From: an uncultured Schlesneria sp. | GTDB taxonomy: Bacteria > Planctomycetota > Planctomycetia > Planctomycetales > Planctomycetaceae | DNA length: 64,000 nt | Direction of reading: 5' to 3' | Assembly (NCBI GenBank): GCA_903899985.1 | Contig: CAIULL010000076.1 | Location: 62,001-126,000 of the forward strand | Shown here: positions 27,114-35,368 of the stretch, one piece after another | Layout: each line of letters opens with the position of its first letter | Position numbering within the stretch: the stretch's first letter is position 1 | The notes under the pieces: generated by a model | The model's database searches: none | Told to the model about the DNA's origin: nothing | What the model saw: only the letters and a program-made list of their open reading frames with translations | Position numbers and translations under genes: made by a program

Positions 27114-27504
27114 TTCAACTTCTCCGAGCAGCGGCCCCCTATCCCGGTAGATGTGTTCAAGGATAGACGAGCCTTGAAAAGAAGGGCGCTGGGTCACGAA
27201 ACGCCAGGTCGAGCGACAAGATAAATTTCTTGTAATGATGATTTCAATAAAATTTCGCCCTGCAAACGTGAAGTATTTCTGTTTACGCTGTGAAACGTAT
27301 GACGGCCAATACGTTTTTCAACGTATGCCGCAATGGATTTTGGATGTCCTGTCGTTGCGCGCATGTTGCCGACCCCGCACAAGTAACCGACCGAGATCGA
27401 CTCTTCGTCGTGCCTGGCAGTTGGCAGGGTCAGGTATCTTCGAATTCTTCACACTCTCTCTTTTTTCCCGCCCATCTTTAGTGTCATTGGCGTGCTCAAC
27501 GACA
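27114..27504. other. Spacer between protease and CRISPR relic
   Basis: About 390 bp without a convincing gene. A plus-strand 103-codon frame begins near 27235 but shows no recognisable domain, has a poor start site and runs into the CRISPR-type repeat. This may be decayed sequence. Confidence 0.4.
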
Positions 27505-27591
27505 TTCGGCAAGGGGGAAACTTTCCACGCTAACACCCGCCACTAAGACTTTTGGTTTCAATCCGCCCCCCGCCTTTCGGCAAGGGGGAAC
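27505..27591. CRISPR. Relic CRISPR: partial repeat, 33-bp spacer, full 37-bp repeat
   Basis: A full 37-bp unit at 27555-27591 (GTTTCAATCC...GGGGGAAC) is preceded at 27505-27521 by the last 17 bases of the same unit (TTCGGCAAGGGGGAAAC). The 33 bp between them (27522-27554) has the usual spacer length. The first repeat is cut at its 5' side and no further units follow. A Cas1 gene fragment lies 200 bp away, upstream in the minus-strand sense, so the order matches a cas1-cas2-array locus. The array is probably dead. Confidence 0.6.
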
Positions 27592-27789
27592 CGCCCGGAA
27601 TTAACTCCAGACGGGGCGAGGCTTTGCCTTGCATGTTTCGCGAACCTCGCTGTTGATGATCGTCCATTGACCCTGTCCGCAAGTAAGCGATGCTGCAACG
27701 TCTTACGAGTGCAGATATTACATCGATCGCGAAGCGGCCGGTATTTCATCGTCATTCCTGGTTCGCGGAGTCACACAATTAATGCATCA

Positions 27790-27969
27790 TCAAAGTCGAT
27801 CGAAGGACGTTGACATACTGACCCGACCGAAACAGACGATCCCTTCCAGATGATGCATGGGAACGACGAGCTTTACCTGATCGTCAACCTTCACTGTGAC
27901 GGTCTCGCCTTGCTTACCCAGATAGGCGCCGAGCGTTTGGACATACAATGTGTTGGAATGTGTTGACAT
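27790..27969 (-). pseudogene. cas1: cas1, N-terminal fragment
   Basis: A 59-codon frame reads NTLYVQTLGAYLGKQGETV...VKLVVPMHHLEGIVCFGRVSMS, then ends in TSFDRL-stop. This is the N-terminal beta-domain of Cas1 (LYVxTxGAYLxxxGETV, IPLHxLxGIVxFGxVxxS), closest in feel to type I-C Cas1. About 50 of ~340 residues remain, and the catalytic C-terminal domain is absent. The ATG is 11 bp after the stop of the IS200-like transposase on the same strand. It is too short for adaptation activity and is a relic. Confidence 0.8.
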
Positions 27970-27979
27970 GAATTAACGT

Positions 27980-28420
27980 TTAATCCCAGAGGTATTTCTC
28001 GTCGTATTCAATTTCGTGTCGATTCAGCAGATCAAGGAACTCATCCTGAAATGTTTTGCGGCGATGGTGCTGTTCCTGGTTCTGGATATATTTCTGAACC
28101 GCTGGGATTTGCGACGCGCTCACTGTGAACGCGCCATACCCGGCCTGCCAGTGAAACTTGGTTGGTGTCAGTTTTTCGTCGTTGACCCATTTCGATGATT
28201 TGGATTTGACGATCTTCAGAAAGCCGGCGACGGAATGAACTGGTTTAAGACGTGTCAAAAGATGAATGTGGTCGGGCATCCCACCCGCTTCCATCAAGAC
28301 GGCTCCTTCGTCTCGGATAATTCCGCCGATATAAGAATACAACCGCTTTTGAAAGGGAGGTTGAATCAGCGGATCGCGGTGTTTTGTGCTGAAAACCATA
28401 TGATACACCAGGTTGGTCAT
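27980..28420 (-). CDS. IS200/REP-type Y1 transposase
   Basis: 146 residues of the Y1 (HUH) single-strand transposase family: MTNLVYHMVFSTKHR, GGMPDHIHLL (the HUH motif, DHIHLL) and VQKYIQNQEQHH (catalytic Tyr in YIxNQ), ending in EYDEKYLWD, a common ending in planctomycete members. It would nick and join single-stranded DNA at hairpin ends. The ATG at 28420 is preferred to a GTG at 28432. The gene sits between the cas1 fragment and a pair of 102-bp palindrome-bearing repeats, which may be its targets or ends. It appears intact. Confidence 0.85.
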   Translation of the reverse strand: MTNLVYHMVFSTKHRDPLIQPPFQKRLYSYIGGIIRDEGAVLMEAGGMPDHIHLLTRLKPVHSVAGFLKIVKSKSSKWVNDEKLTPTKFHWQAGYGAFTVSASQIPAVQKYIQNQEQHHRRKTFQDEFLDLLNRHEIEYDEKYLWD

Positions 28421-28442
28421 CGTACCGCCCACGTCTGAATGA

Positions 28443-28544
28443 CTCCTCCGCCCCGCAGGGGCTCTTGGGGTTTATTTGCGCCATTTTTCCCGGGGTTGAA
28501 ACCCCGGGCTGTAGGCCGCCGTCGCATTCGCGACTACGACGAAA
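28443..28544. repeat. 102-bp repeat, copy 1
   Basis: Begins CTCCTCCGCCCCGCAGGGGC, contains the perfect palindrome CCCGGGGTT-GA-AACCCCGGG (28489-28508) and ends with GTCGC-ATTC-GCGAC. Copy 2 is at 28840-28941 with only a few differences. It lies next to the Y1 transposase start. Confidence 0.85.
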
Positions 28545-28598
28545 TCGATGTGGTCACCGCCAAAAGACGGTCGTGAGTACGTTCGAGCAGCCGAACGC

Positions 28599-28702
28599 AT
28601 TTTCAATATTGCGAAGCAATCACCGTTTTCAAAGTCGCAAAACGATCCGTGTTTTCAACATCGCAAAGCGATGGCTGTTTTCAAAGTCGCGGAGCGACGC
28701 AG
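28599..28702. repeat. 26-bp hairpin-bearing tandem repeat, four units
   Basis: Units start at 28599, 28625, 28651 and 28677 with period 26. Each begins (G/A)TTTTCAA and carries a 5-bp mini-hairpin: ATTGC/GCAAT, GTCGC/ACGAT, ATCGC/GCGAT, GTCGC/GCGAC. In three of four units both stem arms changed together. It lies between the two 102-bp repeats. Confidence 0.8.
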
Positions 28703-28839
28703 GCATATAGCCTGGCGGCTTCAGCCCCAGGACAGGGCAGCCCGCCACATCCAATTTCCAAAGCCCGGTTAAGGGCGCAGGTAAATCGGCGTTGTGGAAA
28801 TCCCGCCAGGTCTGCCAAATAAATTCCAATTGAAAATAA

Positions 28840-28941
28840 CTCCTACGCCCCGCAGGGGCTCTTCGGGTTTATCTGCGCCATTTTTCCCGGGGTTGAAACC
28901 CCGGGCTGTAGGCCGACGTCGCATTCGCGACTACGACGAAA
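28840..28941. repeat. 102-bp repeat, copy 2
   Basis: Nearly identical to 28443-28544 and in the same orientation; it starts CTCCTACGCCCCGCAGGGGC and contains the same 20-bp palindrome. Together the two copies bracket the 26-bp tandem repeat and lie just past the WYL regulator stop. Confidence 0.85.
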
Positions 28942-28962
28942 ACCGCTCGGGTTGAAACTCAC

Positions 28963-29898
28963 CTATTCGATGTCCGGCAAATAATCGGGATCGGACTCGG
29001 ACGACACCTTCCATAACGATTGAACATAATCTGCAACCGTGTTCGTTTTGACGAGCACCTTAGGAAGGCAGACCTCCACCAGGGAACAGTGCCAGGTCTT
29101 TTCCTGCACGTATCTGGCCACTTCAGAACTGAAACGGATGCGGATCTTCTTTGGTTGGCTCTGGTGGTCGTCACTGTGGAAGACTCCGAAAGAGTTGGCC
29201 AGATGTTTTGCAAGATGAAAGTTTGCGTCGGGGCTGAATTGGAGTGTTTGAACGTCGACCCCGGTCACCCGGTCGATTTTGAAATGCCTGATCATCTTGT
29301 GTTCGCATGAGAAGGCGATCAGATACAGGCTTCCTTTGTGATACACGATGCCGTATGGATAAAGCTCCAACGAAACCGGCTCGGTGGCTCGTTCGCTCTG
29401 GTACGCCACCCAGGCGATCTTGTGATCTTCGATTGCCAGCATCAACAGGTCGATCAGTTCGGATTTCGAGCTGTAGTCGCTGACCCCCGGCGTCGTTTGG
29501 AGAAACGTTTTCTCGACTTTACTCAGTTGAGTCAGTGCCGCCTCACCCAGCATCGCTCGAATCTTGCTGAATGCCGATTGGGCTGATGTCCAGAAGTTGG
29601 TTCCCGCTAACGGGTCGAGTAATCGTCGGCCCAGATACAGGGCGACCGCTTCCGGCCAGTTGAAGTGGATCGGCACATGGGCACCTCCGTCAACAATCTT
29701 CCAATGTTTGCAGCCATGCGCGGTGACTCGTTCTTCCAGCGGGAAATTGGCTTTTCGCAGCGTGTTCAAATCGCGTCGGATCGTCCGGTCGTCGACGTTT
29801 ACTTCTGCAGCCAGTTCCTTGATCGTCATCCCCATTCGCCGGGACATGAGCGAGATCAGTATCTGCCATTGCCGCTGGATCTGGGGTGTGGATTGCAT
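28963..29898 (-). CDS. WYL-domain transcriptional regulator (YafY family)
   Basis: About 311 residues from the ATG at 29898. The N-terminal HTH (MTIKELAAEVNVDDRTIRRDLNTLRKANFPLEE) is followed by a WYL-type ligand-binding domain (IAWVAYQSERATEPVSLELYPYGIVYHKGSLYLIAFS). The usual C-terminal domain begins (KKIRIRFSSEVARYVQEKTWH) but then departs from the family consensus, suggesting a frameshift or altered end. WYL regulators control stress, defence and some CRISPR loci. Its position beside the cas1 fragment and its second partial copy beside another CRISPR-type repeat suggest it once regulated that locus. Confidence 0.8.
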   Translation of the reverse strand: MQSTPQIQRQWQILISLMSRRMGMTIKELAAEVNVDDRTIRRDLNTLRKANFPLEERVTAHGCKHWKIVDGGAHVPIHFNWPEAVALYLGRRLLDPLAGTNFWTSAQSAFSKIRAMLGEAALTQLSKVEKTFLQTTPGVSDYSSKSELIDLLMLAIEDHKIAWVAYQSERATEPVSLELYPYGIVYHKGSLYLIAFSCEHKMIRHFKIDRVTGVDVQTLQFSPDANFHLAKHLANSFGVFHSDDHQSQPKKIRIRFSSEVARYVQEKTWHCSLVEVCLPKVLVKTNTVADYVQSLWKVSSESDPDYLPDIE

Positions 29899-30237
29899 GG
29901 GAATTCTTATTTTCTGACAGGTCAGGAGATTTTTTTCGGGGTTAATTATCATGTGCCTGGTCTGAGCAGACCGTCGCGCTACCTTTAAACGCTCGCACAA
30001 TATTCATGGGACAGGCGAACATCATTCATGTTCGATTCCCACTATGCGGATGCCGTACACGTTTTGCAAACGGTGCGAAACAATCCCCTGTCACACCTGC
30101 AAAAAAAATCTGGTGCACTGTTTTGGCGTCGGGTCCCTGTCAGACATTTTCATGAGCACCTTCCAAACATTAAGAACGCCCCTCTTTTTTCTATTGACTT
30201 TCTTCTGTTGTACTTGTATTTTTTTGTCGTTATTTTG

Positions 30238-30688
30238 GAGCAAAAACGGGACAGGCACCTTGAAGCCGGGAGCCAGTCCCGGTTTTGTTCGGTGTTTGGC
30301 CGAGGGCTGCATTTTTTCGTGCTTTCATACTTTCGTGTTTTCGTGATGCTCCTGATGATTTCGCTTTTAAAAAATGGACGATGAAAACCAATCACGAAAG
30401 CACGAAAGTTCGAAAACACGAAAAAGAGAAAGGCAAACTTGGTCGAACTCGCGCGAACTCAGGTGAACTCGCGCGAACTTTTTCGTTGTGGAAAATGAAG
30501 AAATGATTGCTGAAAGCCTATGAATTATGGGAAATGGTCGAAGTCGCGCGAACTCGGGTGAACTTTGAGGAACAAAAGCGGGACAGGCACCTTGAAGCCG
30601 GGAGCCAGTCCCGGTTTTGTTCAAACTGTGACACCGGAACAAAAGCGGGACAGGCACCTCGAAGCTCGGAGCCAGTCCCGGTTTTGTA
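30238..30688. repeat. ~52-bp imperfect palindrome, three copies
   Basis: Copies at 30238-30290, 30570-30622 and 30637-30688, all direct. Each runs (A/G)CAAAA(A/G)CGGGACAGGCACC...GAGCCAGTCCCGGTTTTGT, with ACAAAACCGGGACT-like outer arms and an inner CCGGGA or TCGGA. They stand in a 985-bp spacer (30001-30984) that also holds several short direct repeats (CGAACTC-rich, about 30440-30480, and ACGAAAG, about 30389-30425). No gene was seen here. Confidence 0.8.
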
Positions 30689-30763
30689 CGGTGCGGACCT
30701 GGTCGTTTTGAGAAGAACGGCTCGGGTGGAACCTTGCCCTCCCGAAGATAACGGGCGAGCGGG

Positions 30764-30790
30764 CGAAGTTGGTCAACTTGACCAACTTCG
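30764..30790. promoter_or_regulatory. Perfect 13-bp-arm palindrome
   Basis: CGAAGTTGGTCAA at 30764-30776 is the exact reverse complement of 30778-30790 around one base. A related half-palindrome occurs at about 30819-30841 (ACTTGGCCAACTTGACCAAC). It is about 200 bp upstream of the glycosyltransferase gene and could be an operator or a transcription-stopping hairpin. Confidence 0.4.
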
Positions 30791-30984
30791 AACCTGTTAA
30801 AAGCCTATGAAAATAGGAACTTGGCCAACTTGACCAACTTTGTTTGATGTTTTTGTGGACCTCGACGACTCGACCACGCCCTGTGGATTATTGGATTCGA
30901 AGTTCATTCCTCTTGTGGGGTTTTGGCGAAACGAACTAAAATCGAGTGATATTGTTCCATCAGTTCATGCTCGCGGGAAAACGG

Positions 30985-32082
30985 ATGTTCCGGCGGTTAA
31001 ACGCTTCTGATTTCAGCCAGCTTCAGCCACGACGAATCTGCCTCATCAAACCGAGTGCTCTCGGGGATGTGGTTCAGACGCTGCCGCTGCTGAACGTCTT
31101 GAAACAGAGATTCCCCGACGCCGAAATTTCGTGGGTCATTAACCGCGAATTGCGAGATCTTGTTGACGGTCATCCAGCACTGTTCGAATCCATTCCCTTT
31201 GAACGACGTGGTGGCTGGTCGGCCTGGGTCTCGCTGCTTGGGACACTCAGGCAGCGCCGTTTTGATCTGGTGATTGATCTGCAAGGGTTGCTCAGGACGG
31301 GTGTGATGACGGTCGCAACTGGGGCACCTGTGCGAGTCGGCTTGCAGACGGCCCGTGAAGGATCGCGATTCACGCTGAATTGCGTCGTGCCGGATACGGT
31401 GCGAAACATGCCTGCCCATGCTCGTTACTGGCGGCTGGCGGAATTTCTCGGTTTGGGTGAATTTCCCAAAGAGACTTTTATCGAGACATCCGAAGGGGAT
31501 CGAAGCTGGGCGGCGGCCCGGTTGAATCAGTTTCCTCGCCCGATCTTTGCCGTCCATCCGGGTGCTCGTTGGGAGACGAAACGCTGGCCGGTCGCCAAGT
31601 TTGCGGAGCTCATGACGCGAGCTCATCAGTCCTGTTCAGGCAGCGTCCTGATCCTCGGCAGCAAAGCGGAACGGCCAGATGCCGAGCTGTTGGAACAGGA
31701 GCTGGCAAAGCGTAGTGGGTCTGCCAACGTGTCCTGGGTGGTGAATCTGGCCGGGCAATCGACTCTGAAGCAATTAACCGCTTTATTAAGCGGAGTCGAT
31801 TTCGCCATCAGCAATGATTCCGGCCCCATGCATCTTGCGGCCGGGCTTGGCGTTCCGACACTGGGGCTTTTTACGTGTACTTCGTCCCTGCGATCCGGCC
31901 CGCCGGGTGATCAGCACGAAATGGTTTCCACCACCGTTTCTTGCGCTGCCAGCTATCATAAGACGTGTCCTCATCGTGGTGAGGGACATCTGGCCTGCTT
32001 GAAGGAACTGGATGTGGAACGAGTCTGGGGGGCATTACGACGTCTCGTTGATAAGAATGGTCTCATCCGCCGAGTTGCGTAG
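30985..32082 (+). CDS. Glycosyltransferase family 9 (heptosyltransferase-type)
   Basis: About 365 residues: RRICLIKPSALGDVVQTLPL (N-terminal GT-B motif of GT9), LVIDLQGLLRTG, a second Rossmann half with FAVHPGARWETKRWP, and the nucleotide-sugar site NDSGPMHLAAGLGVPTLGLF. Members add heptose or other sugars to the LPS core using ADP-heptose. A second Tat or membrane signal is absent, so it acts at the cytoplasmic face. Starts are uncertain: ATG 30985 (GGGAAAA upstream), ATG 30967 and GTG 30946 are all in frame. No other LPS gene adjoins. Confidence 0.85.
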   Translation: MFRRLNASDFSQLQPRRICLIKPSALGDVVQTLPLLNVLKQRFPDAEISWVINRELRDLVDGHPALFESIPFERRGGWSAWVSLLGTLRQRRFDLVIDLQGLLRTGVMTVATGAPVRVGLQTAREGSRFTLNCVVPDTVRNMPAHARYWRLAEFLGLGEFPKETFIETSEGDRSWAAARLNQFPRPIFAVHPGARWETKRWPVAKFAELMTRAHQSCSGSVLILGSKAERPDAELLEQELAKRSGSANVSWVVNLAGQSTLKQLTALLSGVDFAISNDSGPMHLAAGLGVPTLGLFTCTSSLRSGPPGDQHEMVSTTVSCAASYHKTCPHRGEGHLACLKELDVERVWGALRRLVDKNGLIRRVA

Positions 32083-32429
32083 GATTTCATTCGCCTGTCG
32101 ATGAGCTTGACGTCGGAGCTGTCGCGAAAATCTGTAGGGTTCTATGGAGCGGAAGCTTCTGACGAACCGCATGCAGCGGCTTTTGACTTGGCCCAGGAGT
32201 ACGTACGCCGTATCTTTGGTCGGTGAGGCAGATTTGATTGATATCAGGATGACGGAAATCTCGTCTGACTTTGACTGCCGCGAATATGCGAAGACACTGC
32301 GTCGGAGAAGACTCCGATGCAGTGGCACAGAACCAGAATTTTTCATTCCGGCATTGCGTCGATTGACGTTGCCACGAACGAATTCGCTCGAATTGCCGAA
32401 CGATCTGATTTCGAATTGAGACATCCGCC
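32083..32429. other. Spacer with a partial palindromic repeat
   Basis: 347 bp with no credible gene. AAGACACTGCG...GCAGTGGCAC at 32291-32328 is a half-length copy of the ~100-bp element found at 10712, 33859 and 46947. Confidence 0.6.
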
Positions 32430-33851
32430 ATGAACGACATGCTTAACCAACTGACTCGTCGAAGTTTTTTCGGACGTTCTGCCACGGGGCTTGGAGCTGC
32501 GGCGCTGGCGTCGTTACTTGGCCGCGACGCGATGGCAAATCCAGGCTCGGCCATCAGTCACTTTGCCCCGAAGGCGAAACGAGTCATCTGGATGTTTCAG
32601 TCGGGTGCTCCGTCGCAGATGGACCTGTTCGACTATAAGCCTCGACTGGCCGAATTTCATAAGCAGGAACTCCCCGCTTCGATTCGGATGGGTCAACGGC
32701 TGACAGGAATGACGTCCGGTCAAACCAGCTTTCCCGTGGCGGCATCGAAGTTCAAGTTCGCGCAACATGGTCAATCGGGGATGTGGCTCAGCGAGATGTT
32801 GCCACATACTGCCAAGATCGCCGACGAGATCTGCCTGATCCGGTCGATGTATACGGAAGCGATCAATCACGATCCGGCGATCACGTTTATTCAAACGGGA
32901 AGCCAATTGCCGGGACGACCCAGCTTCGGTTCGTGGGTCGATTATGGTCTTGGGACCGTGAATGAGAATCTTCCCGCGTTCGTGGTGATGATTTCGAAAT
33001 CCAACACGAAAGGGCAGGGGCTGTTGGCCCGGCTTTGGGGGAGTGGCTTTCTTCCGTCACAATATCAGGGTGTCAAACTGCGTGGGGTCGGAGATCCTGT
33101 GCTGTATCTTTCGGACCCTCAGGGAATGGATCGCGAAGGTCGTCGACAGATGCTCGACGGACTCGCTCAATTGAACGAAATCCAATATGCCGATGTTGGC
33201 GACCCCGAGATTACGGCTCGCATCGCTCAGTACGAACTCGCGTTTCGCATGCAGACGTCGGTTCCGGAGCTTATGGATTTATCAAACGAGACGGCTCATA
33301 CGTTTGACATGTACGGCGAAGATTCAAAGAAGGCAGGTACGTATGCGGCAAACTGTCTACTGGCACGGCGACTGGTTGAGCGGGGTGTCCGATTCATTCA
33401 GCTTTATCACCGTGACTGGGACCATCATGGGGGCCTGCCGGACCGGATGGTCCAGCAATGTAAGGAGACCGATCAGGCTTCGGCCGCGTTGATTCAAGAT
33501 TTGAAACAGCGGGGACTGCTTGATGAAACGCTTGTCATCTGGGGCGGGGAGTTTGGGAGAACCGTTTACTGTCAGGGAGCGATCACCGAAACGACTTATG
33601 GCCGCGATCATCATCCGCGATGTTTTTCACTCTGGATGGCCGGGGGTGGAATGAAACCGGGCATGGTCTTCGGTGAGACCGACGACTATTCGTACAACAT
33701 TACTCGCGACCCCGTGCATGTCCACGATCTCCAGGCGACGATCCTTAATCAGTTGGGGTTGGATCACACTCGTCTGACGTATCGCTTTCAAGGGCGAGAT
33801 TTCCGTGTTACCGACATCCACGGGAAAGTCGTCCCTGAAATCCTGGCATAA
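32430..33851 (+). CDS. DUF1501 family protein, Tat-exported
   Basis: 473 residues, with a twin-arginine signal ([20 protein letters not shown]) and then the DUF1501 domain throughout: [63 protein letters not shown] and [12 protein letters not shown]. The fold belongs to the alkaline phosphatase/sulfatase superfamily, but the enzyme activity has not been shown for this family as far as I know. In planctomycetes these genes normally pair with a PSCyt1/DUF1549/DUF1553 gene; here the only such gene is 8.6 kb away (42464). Confidence 0.9.
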   Translation: MNDMLNQLTRRSFFGRSATGLGAAALASLLGRDAMANPGSAISHFAPKAKRVIWMFQSGAPSQMDLFDYKPRLAEFHKQELPASIRMGQRLTGMTSGQTSFPVAASKFKFAQHGQSGMWLSEMLPHTAKIADEICLIRSMYTEAINHDPAITFIQTGSQLPGRPSFGSWVDYGLGTVNENLPAFVVMISKSNTKGQGLLARLWGSGFLPSQYQGVKLRGVGDPVLYLSDPQGMDREGRRQMLDGLAQLNEIQYADVGDPEITARIAQYELAFRMQTSVPELMDLSNETAHTFDMYGEDSKKAGTYAANCLLARRLVERGVRFIQLYHRDWDHHGGLPDRMVQQCKETDQASAALIQDLKQRGLLDETLVIWGGEFGRTVYCQGAITETTYGRDHHPRCFSLWMAGGGMKPGMVFGETDDYSYNITRDPVHVHDLQATILNQLGLDHTRLTYRFQGRDFRVTDIHGKVVPEILA

Positions 33852-33858
33852 GCGTTTT

Positions 33859-33955
33859 GTGCCACTGCTTGACCGCTTTGGGTCAAGCAGTGCTCTTTGA
33901 TCGATCGGTAGGAAGAGAAGACACTGCTTCTCCGAAGACTACTAAGCAGTGGCAC
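33859..33955. repeat. ~100-bp palindromic dispersed repeat, copy 2
   Basis: Begins eight bases after the DUF1501 stop. GTGCCACTGCTT and AAGCAGTGGCAC form exact inverted ends. The internal hairpin CACTGCTTGACC/GGTCAAGCAGTG is identical to copy 1. Confidence 0.8.
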
Positions 33956-34315
33956 GAGAGCCAATTGAGGTGGCTGACATGGCTCAAAATCAATGGTACC
34001 AATTGTGGATCGCCGGAGGCCCTGGTGATTTGTCATCAGAAATGATCCGAGGCCTGAAAGGCCGGCCATTCGATTACTTTCTGTCACCGGGGCGGTTCTA
34101 TAAGCGTGCATGATCTCTTGAGAGAACTGACGGCCCTTCAGGCCTTTTATCTTGATTAACGAACAGTACCAGGGCCTCCGGAAGACCTCCGACCCTGGCT
34201 ATTTGAACTGCTGACCCGTTGGGTCGCAAGAACGCCCTCTTGGCGTATCACCAAGGGTTGGCGGCACTCAGCACTTGGGGCTTCTTTATGTTGTAGCAGA
34301 ATCAATGCCGCTGAT
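33956..34315. other. Spacer with small hairpins
   Basis: 360 bp with no credible gene. GGCCTGAAAGGCC (about 34053-34065) and GGCCCTTCAGGCC (about 34133-34145) are short near-palindromes, possible stops for the convergent genes. Confidence 0.4.
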
Positions 34316-35320
34316 TTAAACTCGGACAACTTCACCGCTGGTCGCAGAGCGTTCGAGAGCTTCGATGACCTGTACGACGATTGCGGCATCGGCCAAGTTC
34401 GGCAGCGTTGTTGTGGCTCCACGCCACAGTTTGGTCAGCTCGCTGATGAATGTCTCGTTCGAATGACTGGAATGACTTAATGGTTCATCAACGATCTCAC
34501 CATCATCGGTTTCGGTATAAAGTCGATCGTTACGAAAACTGCCCTGAGAACCTTCGATCATCCATCCCGTGCGAAAGCCCAGACGTGATCGCGTGTCGAT
34601 TTCGACGTGTGCTCTGCAGCCGTTACTGAAATCAATCAGGGCGAAGAAACCAGATTCTTGTTTCGGCACGCCATGATTCGACAATTGTGCATAAACACGC
34701 TCAGGCGTTGAAGCGACCAGGGCAATTAACTGATCAATCCAACGATACCCGAATTCGCGGAGTACTCCATTGGCAGACGTTTCACCGGGGACACGTTTCT
34801 CGCAAATCGACAGTCGCACTGAGTGCAGGCTGCCCAATCGTCCGGTTTGCAGGGCTGTCATTGCAGAAATGAAGTTTGCCGACGATCGCCCGGGACTGAC
34901 AATCGTTGCCGTTCGCTTTGAGTTGAGGGCCAGCTGACCCAGTGATCGCAAAACATCGGAAGAGACCGACCAGGGCCGATCGAAGACAAGATGCTGGCCA
35001 CCCTGCAGCACGGTTCTGGCTCGTTCTTCAGAAAAGTCATCGATGAGGAACACGACATCAGCCAAAGTGGGCGAAAGCAACGCATCGCGCTGATCGCACA
35101 AGGGAGAGCCGGAACCGGTTGCCAGAGCCCGGCGCTGGGGGTCTGAGTCAAAGGCCCCGATCAGACGGATGTCGGGGGAAAGACTTAAACATTCGAGATA
35201 GAACAAGCCAGCTTGACCGAGACCAAGCAGACCAACTCGCCAGGGACTGGCAAGGGATGATGGGGAAACGTTGCCGGACGAATCCGCGGAAGAGGGAATC
35301 GCAGCATTCTGATTATTCAT
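34316..35320 (-). CDS. Gfo/Idh/MocA-like oxidoreductase with altered active motif
   Basis: 334 residues: WRVGLLGLGQAGLFYLE (dinucleotide-binding fold) and IGAFDSDP, with a C-terminal alpha/beta domain (GYRWIDQLIALV, RSRLGFRTGWMIEGSQGSF). Where the family has EKP, this protein has FDRPWSV, so the catalytic lysine is an arginine. It may bind NAD(P) without classical dehydrogenation, or use a different residue. No signal peptide is seen; the first ~25 residues are Ser/Asn-rich linker. It is transcribed alone. Confidence 0.8.
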   Translation of the reverse strand: MNNQNAAIPSSADSSGNVSPSSLASPWRVGLLGLGQAGLFYLECLSLSPDIRLIGAFDSDPQRRALATGSGSPLCDQRDALLSPTLADVVFLIDDFSEERARTVLQGGQHLVFDRPWSVSSDVLRSLGQLALNSKRTATIVSPGRSSANFISAMTALQTGRLGSLHSVRLSICEKRVPGETSANGVLREFGYRWIDQLIALVASTPERVYAQLSNHGVPKQESGFFALIDFSNGCRAHVEIDTRSRLGFRTGWMIEGSQGSFRNDRLYTETDDGEIVDEPLSHSSHSNETFISELTKLWRGATTTLPNLADAAIVVQVIEALERSATSGEVVRV

Positions 35321-35368
35321 CCCTCATCCTTCCGCCTTCATCTTTTTGCGACAGGGCTTCACCCTGAT

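Noticed and set aside
27235-27546. 103-codon plus-strand frame next to the CRISPR relic
   Set aside because: No recognisable domain, weak start, and it runs into the repeat; at best it is decayed sequence.
27592-27789. Possible cas2 remnant between cas1 and the repeats
   Set aside because: Only a few residues (KASPRLELIP) resemble a Cas2 end; too weak to annotate.
28599-28702. Four-unit 26-bp array considered as CRISPR
   Set aside because: Units are head-to-tail with no spacers, so it is a simple tandem repeat.
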